A program made the position numbers and the translations under genes. The notes beneath the pieces were generated by a model. That model ran no database searches. It saw nothing but the letters and a program-made list of their open reading frames with translations, and was not told the origin of the DNA. Positions 38,041 through 48,769 of a DNA stretch of 64,000 nt are shown one piece after another. This DNA comes from Varroa destructor. Lineage: Eukaryota; Arthropoda; Arachnida; Mesostigmata; Varroidae. The stretch is taken from contig NW_019211459.1 of NCBI RefSeq assembly GCF_002443255.2, positions 20,133,540 to 20,197,539 of the forward strand, written 5' to 3'. Within the stretch, counting starts at the first letter, position 1; each line of letters starts with the position of its first letter.

Positions 38041-38373
38041 CAACCATAAGGACTTACTTCCTGTGCTAGTAGCTATTTGCCTTTAAATATATAATGATTA
38101 CAATGATCTTGATTCTTATTACGTTATTATATAATACGTTCACAATGTTAATATGCGAGAAGGTAGGGCAATGAAGCGTGTGCCGGACAAAGAACGAAGC
38201 AGATGGGGCTAATATAGTATTATGCACTTCTTTTTAATGGAGCGATACAAAAGCGTCAGCGATGTAGTCCTATACGGGAAGTGTAACTATGAAGTATAGG
38301 GACAGATTAATGGTAATAAATGTTGCAAACACTAAAAAAAATACATGCGGGATGAGTGTAGATGCATATACAC

Positions 38374-38399
38374 AATATATATATATATATATATATATA
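38374..38399. repeat. (AT)n microsatellite
   Basis: Thirteen AT units following CACA. Confidence 0.9.
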
Positions 38400-38699
38400 G
38401 TATGATTACAATGTATGAAATATGATTGACCATATAACCCATTTGTATGGGTTATTTTAAACGAAGTCGTCCTATATATAAATAGGTTGTATATCTGCGC
38501 CCGGATGCGACTCATGCAGTTTGCTTCCAGCTACCAGCAGCAGCTGCCGTAAAAAGTCGTAACGGGTGACGAAGGTGGTTTGCGAGGAACTGAATTTGGG
38601 TATTTCCAGCATCAACAGGCAAACTGATCGGAAGCTGTTGGTGATTAGCCAAATCAAAACAGAGATGATAGCCCGAATGGATTCACTTGGAGATGCAGT

Positions 38700-38735
38700 G
38701 GGTGGGGGGAGCGGGGGGGGGGGGATGGAGGGGTA
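38700..38735 (+). other. G-quadruplex-capable G-rich tract
   Basis: The plus strand has at least four runs of three or more G with short spacers, including an uninterrupted run of about twelve G. This meets the usual intramolecular G4 pattern. It lies within a patch of mixed open frames at 38472-38842. Confidence 0.6.
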
Positions 38736-38941
38736 GAGCAGCGAACCGCGACGTAAGTACTTCTCATCAATGACGGGCAAACCTGTTGTCCCTCAACTAT
38801 CAGCAAATTAATAACGACGGACGCATTGGGCCTGGCAAACAACGTCTAGTCCGTAAAACTGTCAACCGCCGCTGGCGATGGCCCTGCGATCACTAACCTG
38901 ACGGCTAGTAAAAACAAGTAACGGTCCAGTGACGTAATGCG

Positions 38942-39424
38942 TTAAGGATAACTGGCTGCAACAAAAATAGCAACAACAAAAACAACAACAACGTAAAACC
39001 ACAGCAGACGCAACAGCCGTATCGTTACATGGATACAGGGGGATAAAAGGCCAAAATGATTTGTCCGTTTACGCGACGCCGACCATCGGATCCCAAACTC
39101 GTCGAATGCTGCCAAAACAAGCGGCGCGTTCATCCAGTCAAATTGGGTAGCGATTCTCTTCTTAGCCAACAGTGCGACCACAGTAGAAATGGGAGTGTCG
39201 GGCAACAGCGGCGAGACGGAGATAAAAGATGGCTTAAATAAAATATAAGAAGAAACAAACATTGCATTCAGTAAGCGTAATATATTTTGGAAGGAGTTAA
39301 GGCACGAGAGAAGGCGTATTCGCCTTACTGCCCATTCTATGTAATAACGCTGTGTAATGTGAGTGGAACGGCCTAGGCAAACACCATCAGAAGGACACGT
39401 GCATTTGCCTAGTATAAATGTCAA
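38942..39424 (-). other. 160-codon open frame, coding doubtful
   Basis: A single open frame on the minus strand starting at an ATG. The product has scattered Cys, a central segment without motifs and a hydrophobic Leu/Val/Phe-rich C-terminus (LRLLWFYVVVVFVVAIF) that comes from AAC/AAA triplet repeats on the other strand. No splice, promoter or family evidence supports it. It is only slightly longer than chance frames in this window. Confidence 0.12.
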
Positions 39425-39963
39425 TCATTGGCAATGCTCATTTGTAATAGAAATTATGACCTACGATAATGATAGATTAGGTGGCACTTACGAAAACAAA
39501 GAGGACCTCACGAAGCATATGGAGAAGGCGGGACGCAAGGCTTTGCTACAAGGACGCTGTCGAGGCGGGCGTTTTTAGTTCGACTAAGATATGTTGCCTC
39601 GATAATTAAAAACTACTTGTTTTAGTTCTTCACACAATCGGCATCATACACTCAGCACTTCACTTCGTCTTATTCTATGTCGTGTTTTTACCATGTAACT
39701 GATTTTTTAGTATTCGTTAAGACAGCATTCGATTGCTCAGGGACCGCTAGCACTTATTATTATTTTTGGTTTTGCCGTTGCGAGGTCATGACGAGGGATA
39801 TACTTTGTAATTTCTTTTAAACATCTATCCGCTCTCGGCAAGATTTCCAAATCTCTTCCAACATATGCAAAAAAAAATCTACAATTGATCGTTTCTTTTC
39901 GAAGTTCCGGATGACAGTAGAGCATAAAAATCACCGGGATGCCATTAAAAACGACGGAATTTC

Positions 39964-40063
39964 NNNNNNNNNNNNNNNNNNNNNNNNNNNNNNNNNNNNN
40001 NNNNNNNNNNNNNNNNNNNNNNNNNNNNNNNNNNNNNNNNNNNNNNNNNNNNNNNNNNNNNNN
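39964..40063. other. assembly gap (100 N)
   Basis: Exactly 100 N, the usual placeholder for a gap of unknown size. Open frames drawn across it are meaningless. The two sides may be farther apart, or in a different order, than shown. Confidence 0.99.
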
Positions 40064-40752
40064 ACAACGGCCAATGCAAAAGAGAAACAACCGAATCATA
40101 TGCTAATTCGGTTGCAACATAAATACGCACGGAAAATAATCAAAAGAGATTCTCTCAGTGAACGTAAGTTTCGGTCGCGCTTATAAAGCCCACCGTTAAC
40201 GAAAGTGCTTATCGTTTATTTCCAAATGAAACAAAACTGTGGACGCGTGTAGAATGGCGTTACGGCAGACACGTACAACGAATCTCAAGCTTCACGTTTA
40301 GATACGGAAACCACTATACTTTATTTGGTGGTTTATGGATAATTTTATCTTCAGTTGTAATGGACGCAAGTCAGAAGGTGGGAACGAGCGAGGCACACGA
40401 TTTTATGCTTGCCGTAAAAATTGTTAGAAGGCAAGCTATGATCGTTATTCCCATGCGGAGTGCTCTGTCTCCTGAAGACCGTTGCTTCGTATACAAATAC
40501 AATAGAACTAATTGTATTAGTCTTTGTTATTTGCAGGACGATTGGGCGATTTTTGGCCATTAAACAGCCAAGCAAGGCCGTGCGCGAACAATACATAAGA
40601 CTCAAAGCGCAACCGCGTCCAATCCCGTTGTTGTTCCAAAAGTTATCTAAATCAATATAGTAAGACAGGATATACCAAAAAATGTACACATTATTTAAAA
40701 GTCGTACCTTTTTGGTTGTTTATTGTTTTTAGGGTACAATAGGTTAGAAATA
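40064..40752. other. noncoding stretch
   Basis: No supported exon between the gap and the transposon. The 112-codon minus frame at 40351-40689 is unrecognised. I could not find the transposon's left terminal repeat here. Confidence 0.5.
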
Positions 40753-41720
40753 ATGAGTAAATCAAAACTAACCTCTGAACAAAGAAAATGTATCTTAAAA
40801 TGCTATTGGACGTTTGAAGTAGGACAAGTAAAAAGAAAATGTCGTAGGGGGTTACAAGCAGATCCACCCACGCAGCTTAGTCGCACAGAAGATAAGTTTG
40901 AAACTGTTTAAGAGGCTAAGGCACAGTGATGAAGAACATCAATAAGCTTTACTAGCCAAAAAATAGAACTGGAAGATTATACCGAAACATTACAAAAAAA
41001 CTGCAGGACCTTGGAACTAGTGAATGAACTGCCCATCGCATTTTGAGACGCTGTATATCGACAAGCCAGATTTCAACGATGCTTCGTACTGTCAATGAAG
41101 ACGGCCCAATCGAAGGATGGAGTTTTGCAGACAATAGTCGAAAAGAAGGAATCAGGAACAAGGCTATTTGGAATGACGAGTGGCACAATTAATCTATATA
41201 ATTATACTGTCAATGTTACGCAATCAGTTATCTAATTTTATTGTTGTTATAAACGCAGGAACATGATGATAATTTACGAGGAGTTACAGTATAGCACGGC
41301 GTTTCAGGGCAAAGACTAGGCAGGATTGTGACTGATGCCAGTTAGTTGAATTTATTGCAAGAATCTATTATACCGCACATTTGGGAGGGCTTTGGTGAAC
41401 AGAGCAAATTTTATTTAGTATAGAGCACTTGCCCACTATCGGCGTAATCTAAAAGCACACTTTAAAAAAGAATCTTTCAAAAAGACGGGTTAGACGAGGA
41501 GACCTTATAGAATACCCTGCCAGTTTTTCAGATCTGAGGCAAATGTACCTTTCTCATAGAAAAACTTCACAGATAAAGTCTACGCCAGAAAAGAAGAAAG
41601 ATTTAAAAGCCGCATATAAGCAATAGTACGCCGTTAGGAAAGACTGTTGACATTTGAAGATCAGACGCCGTTTGTGACCAGCCGTACAATAACTGCAATG
41701 TTAATAATTCTGAGCATCTG
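40753..41720 (+). pseudogene. decayed Tc1/mariner-type transposase
   Basis: The start is still open for 52 codons (ATG at 40753, TAA near 40911) and reads as the N-terminal helix-turn-helix region, with LTSEQRKCILKCYW and the QADPPTQLSR block. Later blocks follow in order through stops and frame changes: RRMEFC (about 41111-41128), WNDEW (about 41169-41183, the first catalytic Asp region), NLRGVTV (about 41267), LNLLQESIIPHI (about 41348-41385), RRGDLIEYPA with FSDLRQM (about 41490-41540, the region of the last catalytic Asp) and LKAAY (about 41605-41620). The segment that should hold the second catalytic Asp is too eroded to read. Length and order match one near-complete transposase. The element is inactive, and terminal repeats were not identified. 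Confidence 0.85.
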
Positions 41721-44589
41721 CGAGAGGAAGAGAAGTGTAACATATTTTTTTTTTTTATGGATCTTTAAATACGGATAAAAATCGAAGCTGGAACTACGTC
41801 AAACTTGTTGTATATTGTTTTGTATTATTATGGCTACCCCACTGTAATACCATCAGGCCTGGAGAGTAACTGGCGACCCAAAAGAGCCAGCTATAAACGG
41901 CAGCAACAGGGTACCGTCCGAAAGTATGTGTACTCTTCCTCGATTAAACAATTGCTCAATATAATGTGATACATTTATACGATATGCAAAAATAAGGCTC
42001 AGTAATGCAATTAATTACGTTTATCTTGGGAAATCTACTATACTGACGCGTTCACTTCGATTTAGAGGAAACGTTATTTGTATTACAGTTATTGAAAAGT
42101 TACACCGGCAAATTCCTATTGTAGTTTATCTTTGCTTTTCTCGTCCTTGAAAGGTTGCTGTACACTTTATCCACTTCTCAGCTTTCACATATATATGTAC
42201 AGAAAGAGAAACGCATGAGCACACCTGCCTCTCTGGATGTGCATCATAGATATGAAGCTTGCTGTTAGCAAACGCCATAGCCACTAATTTTACAATAGAC
42301 TATGGCGAAGACTTTGTTAAAAGTTACAGCCGATTGATGAGTGGCCAGTCTCATGGCCGGACAAGCACAACAGGACAAGTTTACTTTCTGAGTCGGCGTC
42401 GCAGCTTTTATCGTGTCTTGTTAGATTTGTTTTCTGTTAACGCCATTATACCATATCCATCGCTCACTAAAGCCCGTTAGTGCATGAACCTCTGATAGGC
42501 GTGTATGTGGCATTTATATATGGAACTTATGTAGGAGGTCAGACTCACATTCGCACACAGATGTGCGCTATATGTTTACAGTTGCAAGCGGTAAGAACCC
42601 ATAAGACACTCGTATGAGGGCTTTTCTCTAATGATGATGAAATATCACGAATTTTTACAGAGAATCAGTTGTCTCTACCACGAGAATTCAAACCGTGTTC
42701 TCATTTCTTCTGCTGTTGTTACTTCAATAACACTTGCTATGTGGCACACATCTATATATATATATACGAAACCGGAAAATTTGACCGGTTATTCAAATAT
42801 GCCGCGTACTTGCTTTGACGATCATCTTTGCTGCTGTTGATGTTGTTGTTATTTAACAGAAAATACGAACTAACCGACTACCCGCCCGTGGGAAGAAGCA
42901 CGTCTCCCTTCCACTGAATAATGCCTTCACTACACGCAAATAGACGCACATGCATCCAGGTTCTATATAAATGCGCACGACTGATCATAAACAGCAAGCG
43001 GGAACACTTCCGCGTCCGCCTAGACCCCACCCCACTCCACCCCACCGATTCCCATTTGGGGCTCCATGAGAAACCCTGTACCGCCGTCAGACTAGCACCG
43101 CTATCAACGTTACAGCTGCAGTAGCTTCTATTCTTTCTGTTTTTTTTTTATTTTTTTTTTTTATAATACGACCTCACGTCTACATCCAGCACATTTAATC
43201 CCTAGCCCCTTGTCAACGAAGCTATCACTTTTTCAAAACACAGCTGAAAATGTGACAGGAACAACAAAGCCAGTAGCATCTAAACGTACTATACTGTTTA
43301 TATTCGTTTACGATATGCTAATAGGTCATATGTATACGAATTTTCATCGTGTAGGAGTTAAGCTGAAGACTGTACGCGGTATTGAAGCCGTATGAACATT
43401 ATAGGTGAAGTTTGCTGCTAAACTTTATTCTCAAAAGAAATTATAAAAAGTGATCTCGATCGACTTCAACTCAAGCTAGAGGCCGTACGCACACATATAA
43501 ACATCTATATACATATATATAAACGGATAGCTCCTTCGGGCACAGTGACAGAGGGCAACACAAACAGCATTCAATGATGCGGTATACAAATACACGTTAA
43601 TGATGTTTCCTTATATAAATTTCGCCCTGGTTGAGTCTTTTGCTTTTTTTTTTCAGTGATGTCCAAATGTGACCACGCGAAAGCCATTACGTATACGATT
43701 GTCCTACCTATAACCCATACGATTTCTTACAGACATGGGTAAAGGTGCCAGTCAGATGACACGTAAAATACGAAATTGCGTGTTAAAATCGTATCTACGC
43801 GAAACTTTACCTTTAACGTATGTTGATTTAAGAGGCAATATTGACGTCCGTAATAAAAATAAACTAGTAACACAATAGCATAATGTATTTGGTGACCCCT
43901 CAAAGGCCTTTGGTCTATGTGTTAAACCTAAAAACGTGTTTTTGCCAGTTCAAGGAAATACAGGGATCAATGGCGAATACTCAACCACTCAATGTAAGCC
44001 AAACAGGATAAGCAGCATGATTACTGTGCCGTATGGGACGTTGCGGTGAGAAAACGACAGGACGATGTAATCCCAACTTTCTATTACCTTTTTATTATTA
44101 AGATAAAACAATATTGACCACTTTTTTAACTTCTCAGGCGTCAACACCGAAATATTGCATTTTTCTGTTTGGCTACATCAAATTACCTTCCTATCTGGAA
44201 TCCGTTTCTCGGCTTCCTACATTGATAAAAGGCTTGCCCACGTAATTCCCATGTAGCTCCTTTATATTGCCGATTTATCATTGTTGCAAAATATTCAATC
44301 ACTATAACTGTATGCTATAATAATTCCTTTTCACGAGTATTAGTTATTTCAATTGTCGGTTTGTTTTAGCTCGTCGTCATTAACGAACAGCTACACCGTG
44401 TGCGCGTCGTGGCATTTGCTAGCAAAACTTTATTGCCCGATTACCACTTATTTAATGATATGGACAGATTGATCCTATCGGTATATCCCGATGTCGTCAA
44501 AATGATGCTTCGATGAAGTGCAAAAAAAAATCCCAACTTCTATTTGCCTTAACGGTACTACGCGCATGTGCCGCAATAACTGAGCACGT
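41721..44589. other. noncoding stretch
   Basis: No supported gene. Poly-T tracts lie at about 41744-41756 and 43140-43163. The plus frames at 42259-42480, 42631-42840 and 42921-43124 are unrecognised. Confidence 0.5.
43140..43163. repeat. poly-T tract with one A
   Basis: T10, then A, then T12-13. No acceptor with a plausible exon follows. Confidence 0.9.
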
Positions 44590-45790
44590 TCTCGCAGCGG
44601 ATGATAACGGACGGTCGGAGAGGCCGTCGAAATCTGTCGTACTTCGCGCTACCTGGATGTTGGATACACAGCAGCTTTAAAAAAGTCACGTCACATTTCA
44701 AGAATAATTCATCCACGGCAATGGCTATTATTCGTACCATTCCTGCCTACGGCAGTCTGACAACCATCACGCACCTCACGATTCGTAAACTTTCAGGCAA
44801 GCTAAGGTGATGGCGGTAACATAGGAAACTTGCGAGCCGGTCTTCTAAGTTCATCTCCACTTGCAAATCCGACATCTTAGAAGCATCCTGCACTGTCGCC
44901 GATGCCAAGCAACAGTCCTCGACGGCTAGAGCTGTCGCTGATGTTACTGATATTGTTAGCGCCATCAGGCAACGGTCGACGCCAGCAGAACGCCATGACT
45001 GTTGTGGCGCGTATATTGACTTCACAATGCCGCGCGTTGCAATCATCGTTCCAGCTGTGACCACAACGACTGGGATTATTACTGCTACGACCGGTATCAC
45101 CATAATAATAATAATCATGTGATCTTGGCGCTGCGTTTAACCATGAGCGTCTTAGGGTTCCTGCAAGTGGGATGAAGTGGTAGGACAGCGGTCGAGGAAC
45201 TTGGATACGGGACAGAAGTACTTTTATGCCAGCCAGAAGCTAGCAGTGAAATCGTTGGCTTTACTTCACGCATCGCGCGTGTGGCAATATTGCGGTCGGA
45301 TATTCTGTGTATATTTTTCTGAGCTACGCTGAACTGTTTCTGATTGTATATGTACGCGTGTGTGTCATTCCGATTGTATCCGCTTGCCATTTGCCTATTG
45401 TTATCACCAGCCTATTGAGATCGCGTATCTGGCCATCAGGTAGAATTTTCAGTCTGCCATTGCTATACGTGGCAGGTCGAAAAGTACATCTTTGACAGGT
45501 ACGACGATCAAGATAACTGCCACAGAAGCGGTTACACTGTTCGAATTTTTTTACACTTCAGCTTGCTTTCTTGCGTTCATTCTCTTTGCTTCCTTTTGCG
45601 CTGACGTTCTCTCGACGCGTGAGGTGTTTGTGCCAGCTGAGGCACTTGGGCCACCCTTCATTTCACATCGTCTTTCTCTATGAAATGCTGAGTGCTTTCG
45701 CGTAGTTCTGTTTTCGAACTTCTGCCTGTTGCTACTACTGCTGCTGCTGCTGGGAAGGTTGGTTTGTACGCGTGACGTGAGCTGCAATTC
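44590..45790. other. GC-richer triplet island
   Basis: The minus frame 44747-45118 (123 codons) and plus frames 45307-45495 and 45492-45683 are open, with overlapping frames on the opposite strands. The minus product is Val/Ile-rich at its start (from ATT/GTT/ACC triplets) and then Ala/Ser/Glu-rich, with no motif recognised. A GACAG|GTACGA site near 45499 resembles a donor but does not pair with an upstream acceptor that gives a sensible peptide. Confidence 0.3.
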
Positions 45791-48396
45791 ACCAAATAAG
45801 TAGCTAGGCGCGAACGTTCAAGGATGTACCCCTTTAGATCTTATAGCTCACAGAAGAAGGTAACCCGCACAGTGGATCGGCATCTTTATCCATGACTGTT
45901 CTATGCCGTCTTTCTATGAGAGTGGTCGTCACCGATTCGATATTGTAATATTTACAAACATAATAAGCGAGAGGTAGCTAAGTAAAGACTAGAAACGAAA
46001 CACATACCGCCGAGCAGCGGTCCCTCATATTCAACTGTTTTTAAAAATTTTTCACGAACACCACCATGTTATGTGTGTTACTTAATTGTTTTAGCTCGAC
46101 GGCTGGAAGCGATCTTTGGTAGATAGAACTCTTCAAGAACGGACAGAAGGCGTCCTTTTGTTGTTAGCAAATAGCTTTCCCACGGTTAGTATGCATGAAC
46201 ATACTGATATATCTGCTTGTGCAACTATTTACAAACCGAAGCATGGCGATGGCGCACTCGAAACAGACGACAGCCCGCGCTCCAATAGTCAATAGACATT
46301 ACGATGACGACTCTCGTTAAATCGATAATATCCCTGTATGCAGTGTTCAAAGTGGTAGTTGCCAACAGGGTGCTTTCATGTGCAATTTTCACTTTTCGTT
46401 ACTTAAATTTTACTATTTCTATTGAAGCCGTTGCGGCGAGACGACATGACAAGGTACGGTTGGATCATCCCATATGTAAACATTCATCTGTCTATATATG
46501 TAACCAATAACGATAAAATTATTGTAGATCCCAAAAGATATCATACTAATGAAATTCACGACATGGGGTCCCCCGGTGTTCAGTTTTGTAGGGAGACGCG
46601 TTACGTATGCTAGTCATTCGTCATGGTCCTCTGTGTGACAACCATTAAATTACATGGGCGCACCGCCGACGCCCTACATAAAATATTAGGCCACAGAAGG
46701 CCTCTCGTAAAATACATGCCCGTAAAAAATACGGGTCAGATCCGCATATCAGTCGAAACGTGAGGTCTTCTTTACGGTTTATCTTCGCTCGCTCCCCGAA
46801 CCTTTTTACGAGATGAACCTAAAAATGAAAATCATCTGCGCCCGCACAGCTGGACCGCTAAGGCTTTCGGTATAATTCCCTTTGAAACGATCGCATGACA
46901 AACATGCTTCCAGAGCTGTGCCAAAAGTATGTATCCTTTTGTTTAGAGATCAATACTCTCAGCAACAAAAACCCATGGCTTCGTAAATTAGTCGAACATA
47001 TTGGTTGGTAAAATCCAGATGTGTATCAGGCGTTAAAAAAAAATAAGACTTCGGTTATCAGTTCCGTTACAAGTAAAGCGGGGGTATTGGAACAGCTATA
47101 TATTCAGAAATTTGTGTGTTGTTATGGCTATCAATATGAACAATGGATACCAGCTTGATTTGAAACGCTTCGGCAGGGCGAATGCGATCATCTGAATATG
47201 ATTACAACATTATCCCGGTGAAATGAGACCAGCAACAGTATAACAACAAAAAAAAAAGGTCTGGGGATCTGATCCCTGTCTGCTCCTCCTCAACATATGG
47301 GAGCGTCTTTAAAACAAAACGAAGCGACTGTTTCTATTATCTGACGCGTAACTTCTGCTTGCCGTCGCATAAATAAGATGATACTTTGTCTCTTGTTATA
47401 TAATGCATCTCACTAATCGAACGAGACGCGTTGAAGACAGCAGCGCTCTCTCCGTGTTCTCTAGTTTTTGTACAGTTTCTCCCGACCCAATTATACCTCT
47501 ACACAATTTCTACGTTCAAACGTTCTGCCTGTCCGAAAAATGTACATGCAAAACGATTGAAGTACTTGTACATGGCGAGTATTTTAGCGTAATGAAACAA
47601 ATGTGGATTTTAAGATACCATTGTATTTAGAGCCGTTAAAAACACTGCTTGCATCACGCAACGGCACGCATTACGCCTAACGTGAATATCCGTAAATTTT
47701 TATACCATTAGATGATGTTTGGCATCGGCTGCATTTAGCCAATTGAAAGTTCATCAGTCTGCTGCTGTAAATTTATTCTAGATAAATCACGCTGAAAGTT
47801 ACCTCAAGGTGTTCGAATACCGTTTTCTTACCCATAGAGTAATTTGAAGCTATATAATAACTATTTCAAGTGCCTATTCGCAGAATACGACTAATCTAAT
47901 AGTTAAGGCCACGTTAAGGCTCAAATAAATAGGAGACTTTTTTTTTAACTGAGAAATATGAAATGGTGGTAACTTCTTATGGAAGATCTGAATACGTCAT
48001 TTAGTGCCATGGCGCAGGCCCACAGCAGCTTTGTTTATAAGGTAATGGGCCGACTTGTTCTAAGTAATCGTATCAACTGTGTATTTTCCTAAATCCGAAT
48101 ATCGACTTTACGAAGGACACATTTAGAATGAGACCAGATGAACATCAGTGATGGATAGATATTAACGTGTAATAAAAGATATTGTAGATTATAGTTTGGA
48201 TATAGGTCTTCCGACACTTTTTTACGAAGAGGAAGAAAGTTAAAAGCGGAAAAAAAAGTCTTATATCGAATATTATAAACATGGACATACTTAACTTTTC
48301 GAACTGGTGTAAAAAGACGTTTAGGTATCAATTTGTGAAAGAGCTGAACAAGCGTTTGTCTAATCCTTCTCTTTTCCCATTAAATGTTTATTACAG
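45791..48396. other. noncoding stretch, probable intron end
   Basis: No recognised gene. The right end (about 48358-48396) is a well-formed 3' splice site, with branch-like CTAAT and a TCCTTCTCTTTTCCC tract before TTATTACAG, serving the exon that follows. Confidence 0.55.
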
Positions 48397-48769
48397 GTGG
48401 AAAAATTAGTTTTCGACAGAGCACGTTAACGGGGCTTTCGGGGTATTTCCAGTACCACGCCGGAGTTTCCAAAGAGCAGTTGGCATGCCTGCTGCAGGGA
48501 TATTTTCCAGACCATTCGGAAATCCGGATAAAGATCGAGAACGAACAAAAAAAACTACCGGCCAGGGGTTGCCGGGGGAATCAATGGAAGAGTTGGCCGG
48601 GGGCCTGCCAGTATCTGCCGTCTTAACAATGAAGAAACATTCGTTTTACGTCTGGTTTTTGGGCGCCCAAGAAAGCGGCGGGCTTCGAGGGGACGTGTTT
48701 CTCCGCCCAGCACTTGCCAGCCTTCTTGAACGCGAGAAGGACGTCGAACCCGTCAAAGTCACTTTACAG
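48397..48769 (+). CDS. start exon of a PTB/PID-domain-like protein
   Basis: An excellent acceptor ends at 48396. The coding frame is open from 48410, its first ATG is at 48485 (G at -3), and it runs 95 codons to CAG|GTGCGTA with GT at 48770, phase 0. The simplest model is a 5' UTR part (48397-48484) plus the first coding piece. If translation starts upstream, an alternative acceptor at 48419 or 48421 is needed because of an in-frame TAG at 48407. Residues 1-52 are a Gly/Pro/basic leader (IFSRPFGNPDKDRERTKK). Residues 53-64 (SFYVWFLGAQES) have the first beta strand and F-L-G turn of phosphotyrosine-binding domains, residues 67-90 form the first helix region (Leu/Arg/Glu-rich), and 91-95 (KVTLQ) begin the next strand, which the intron splits. 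Family assignment is from pattern only. The downstream exons were not found in this window, so the product is partial and the gene is unnamed. Confidence 0.6.

Noticed and set aside
39737..40186. Open frames of 61-120 codons spanning the N run
   Set aside because: They exist only because N codons are read through; the sequence is unknown there.
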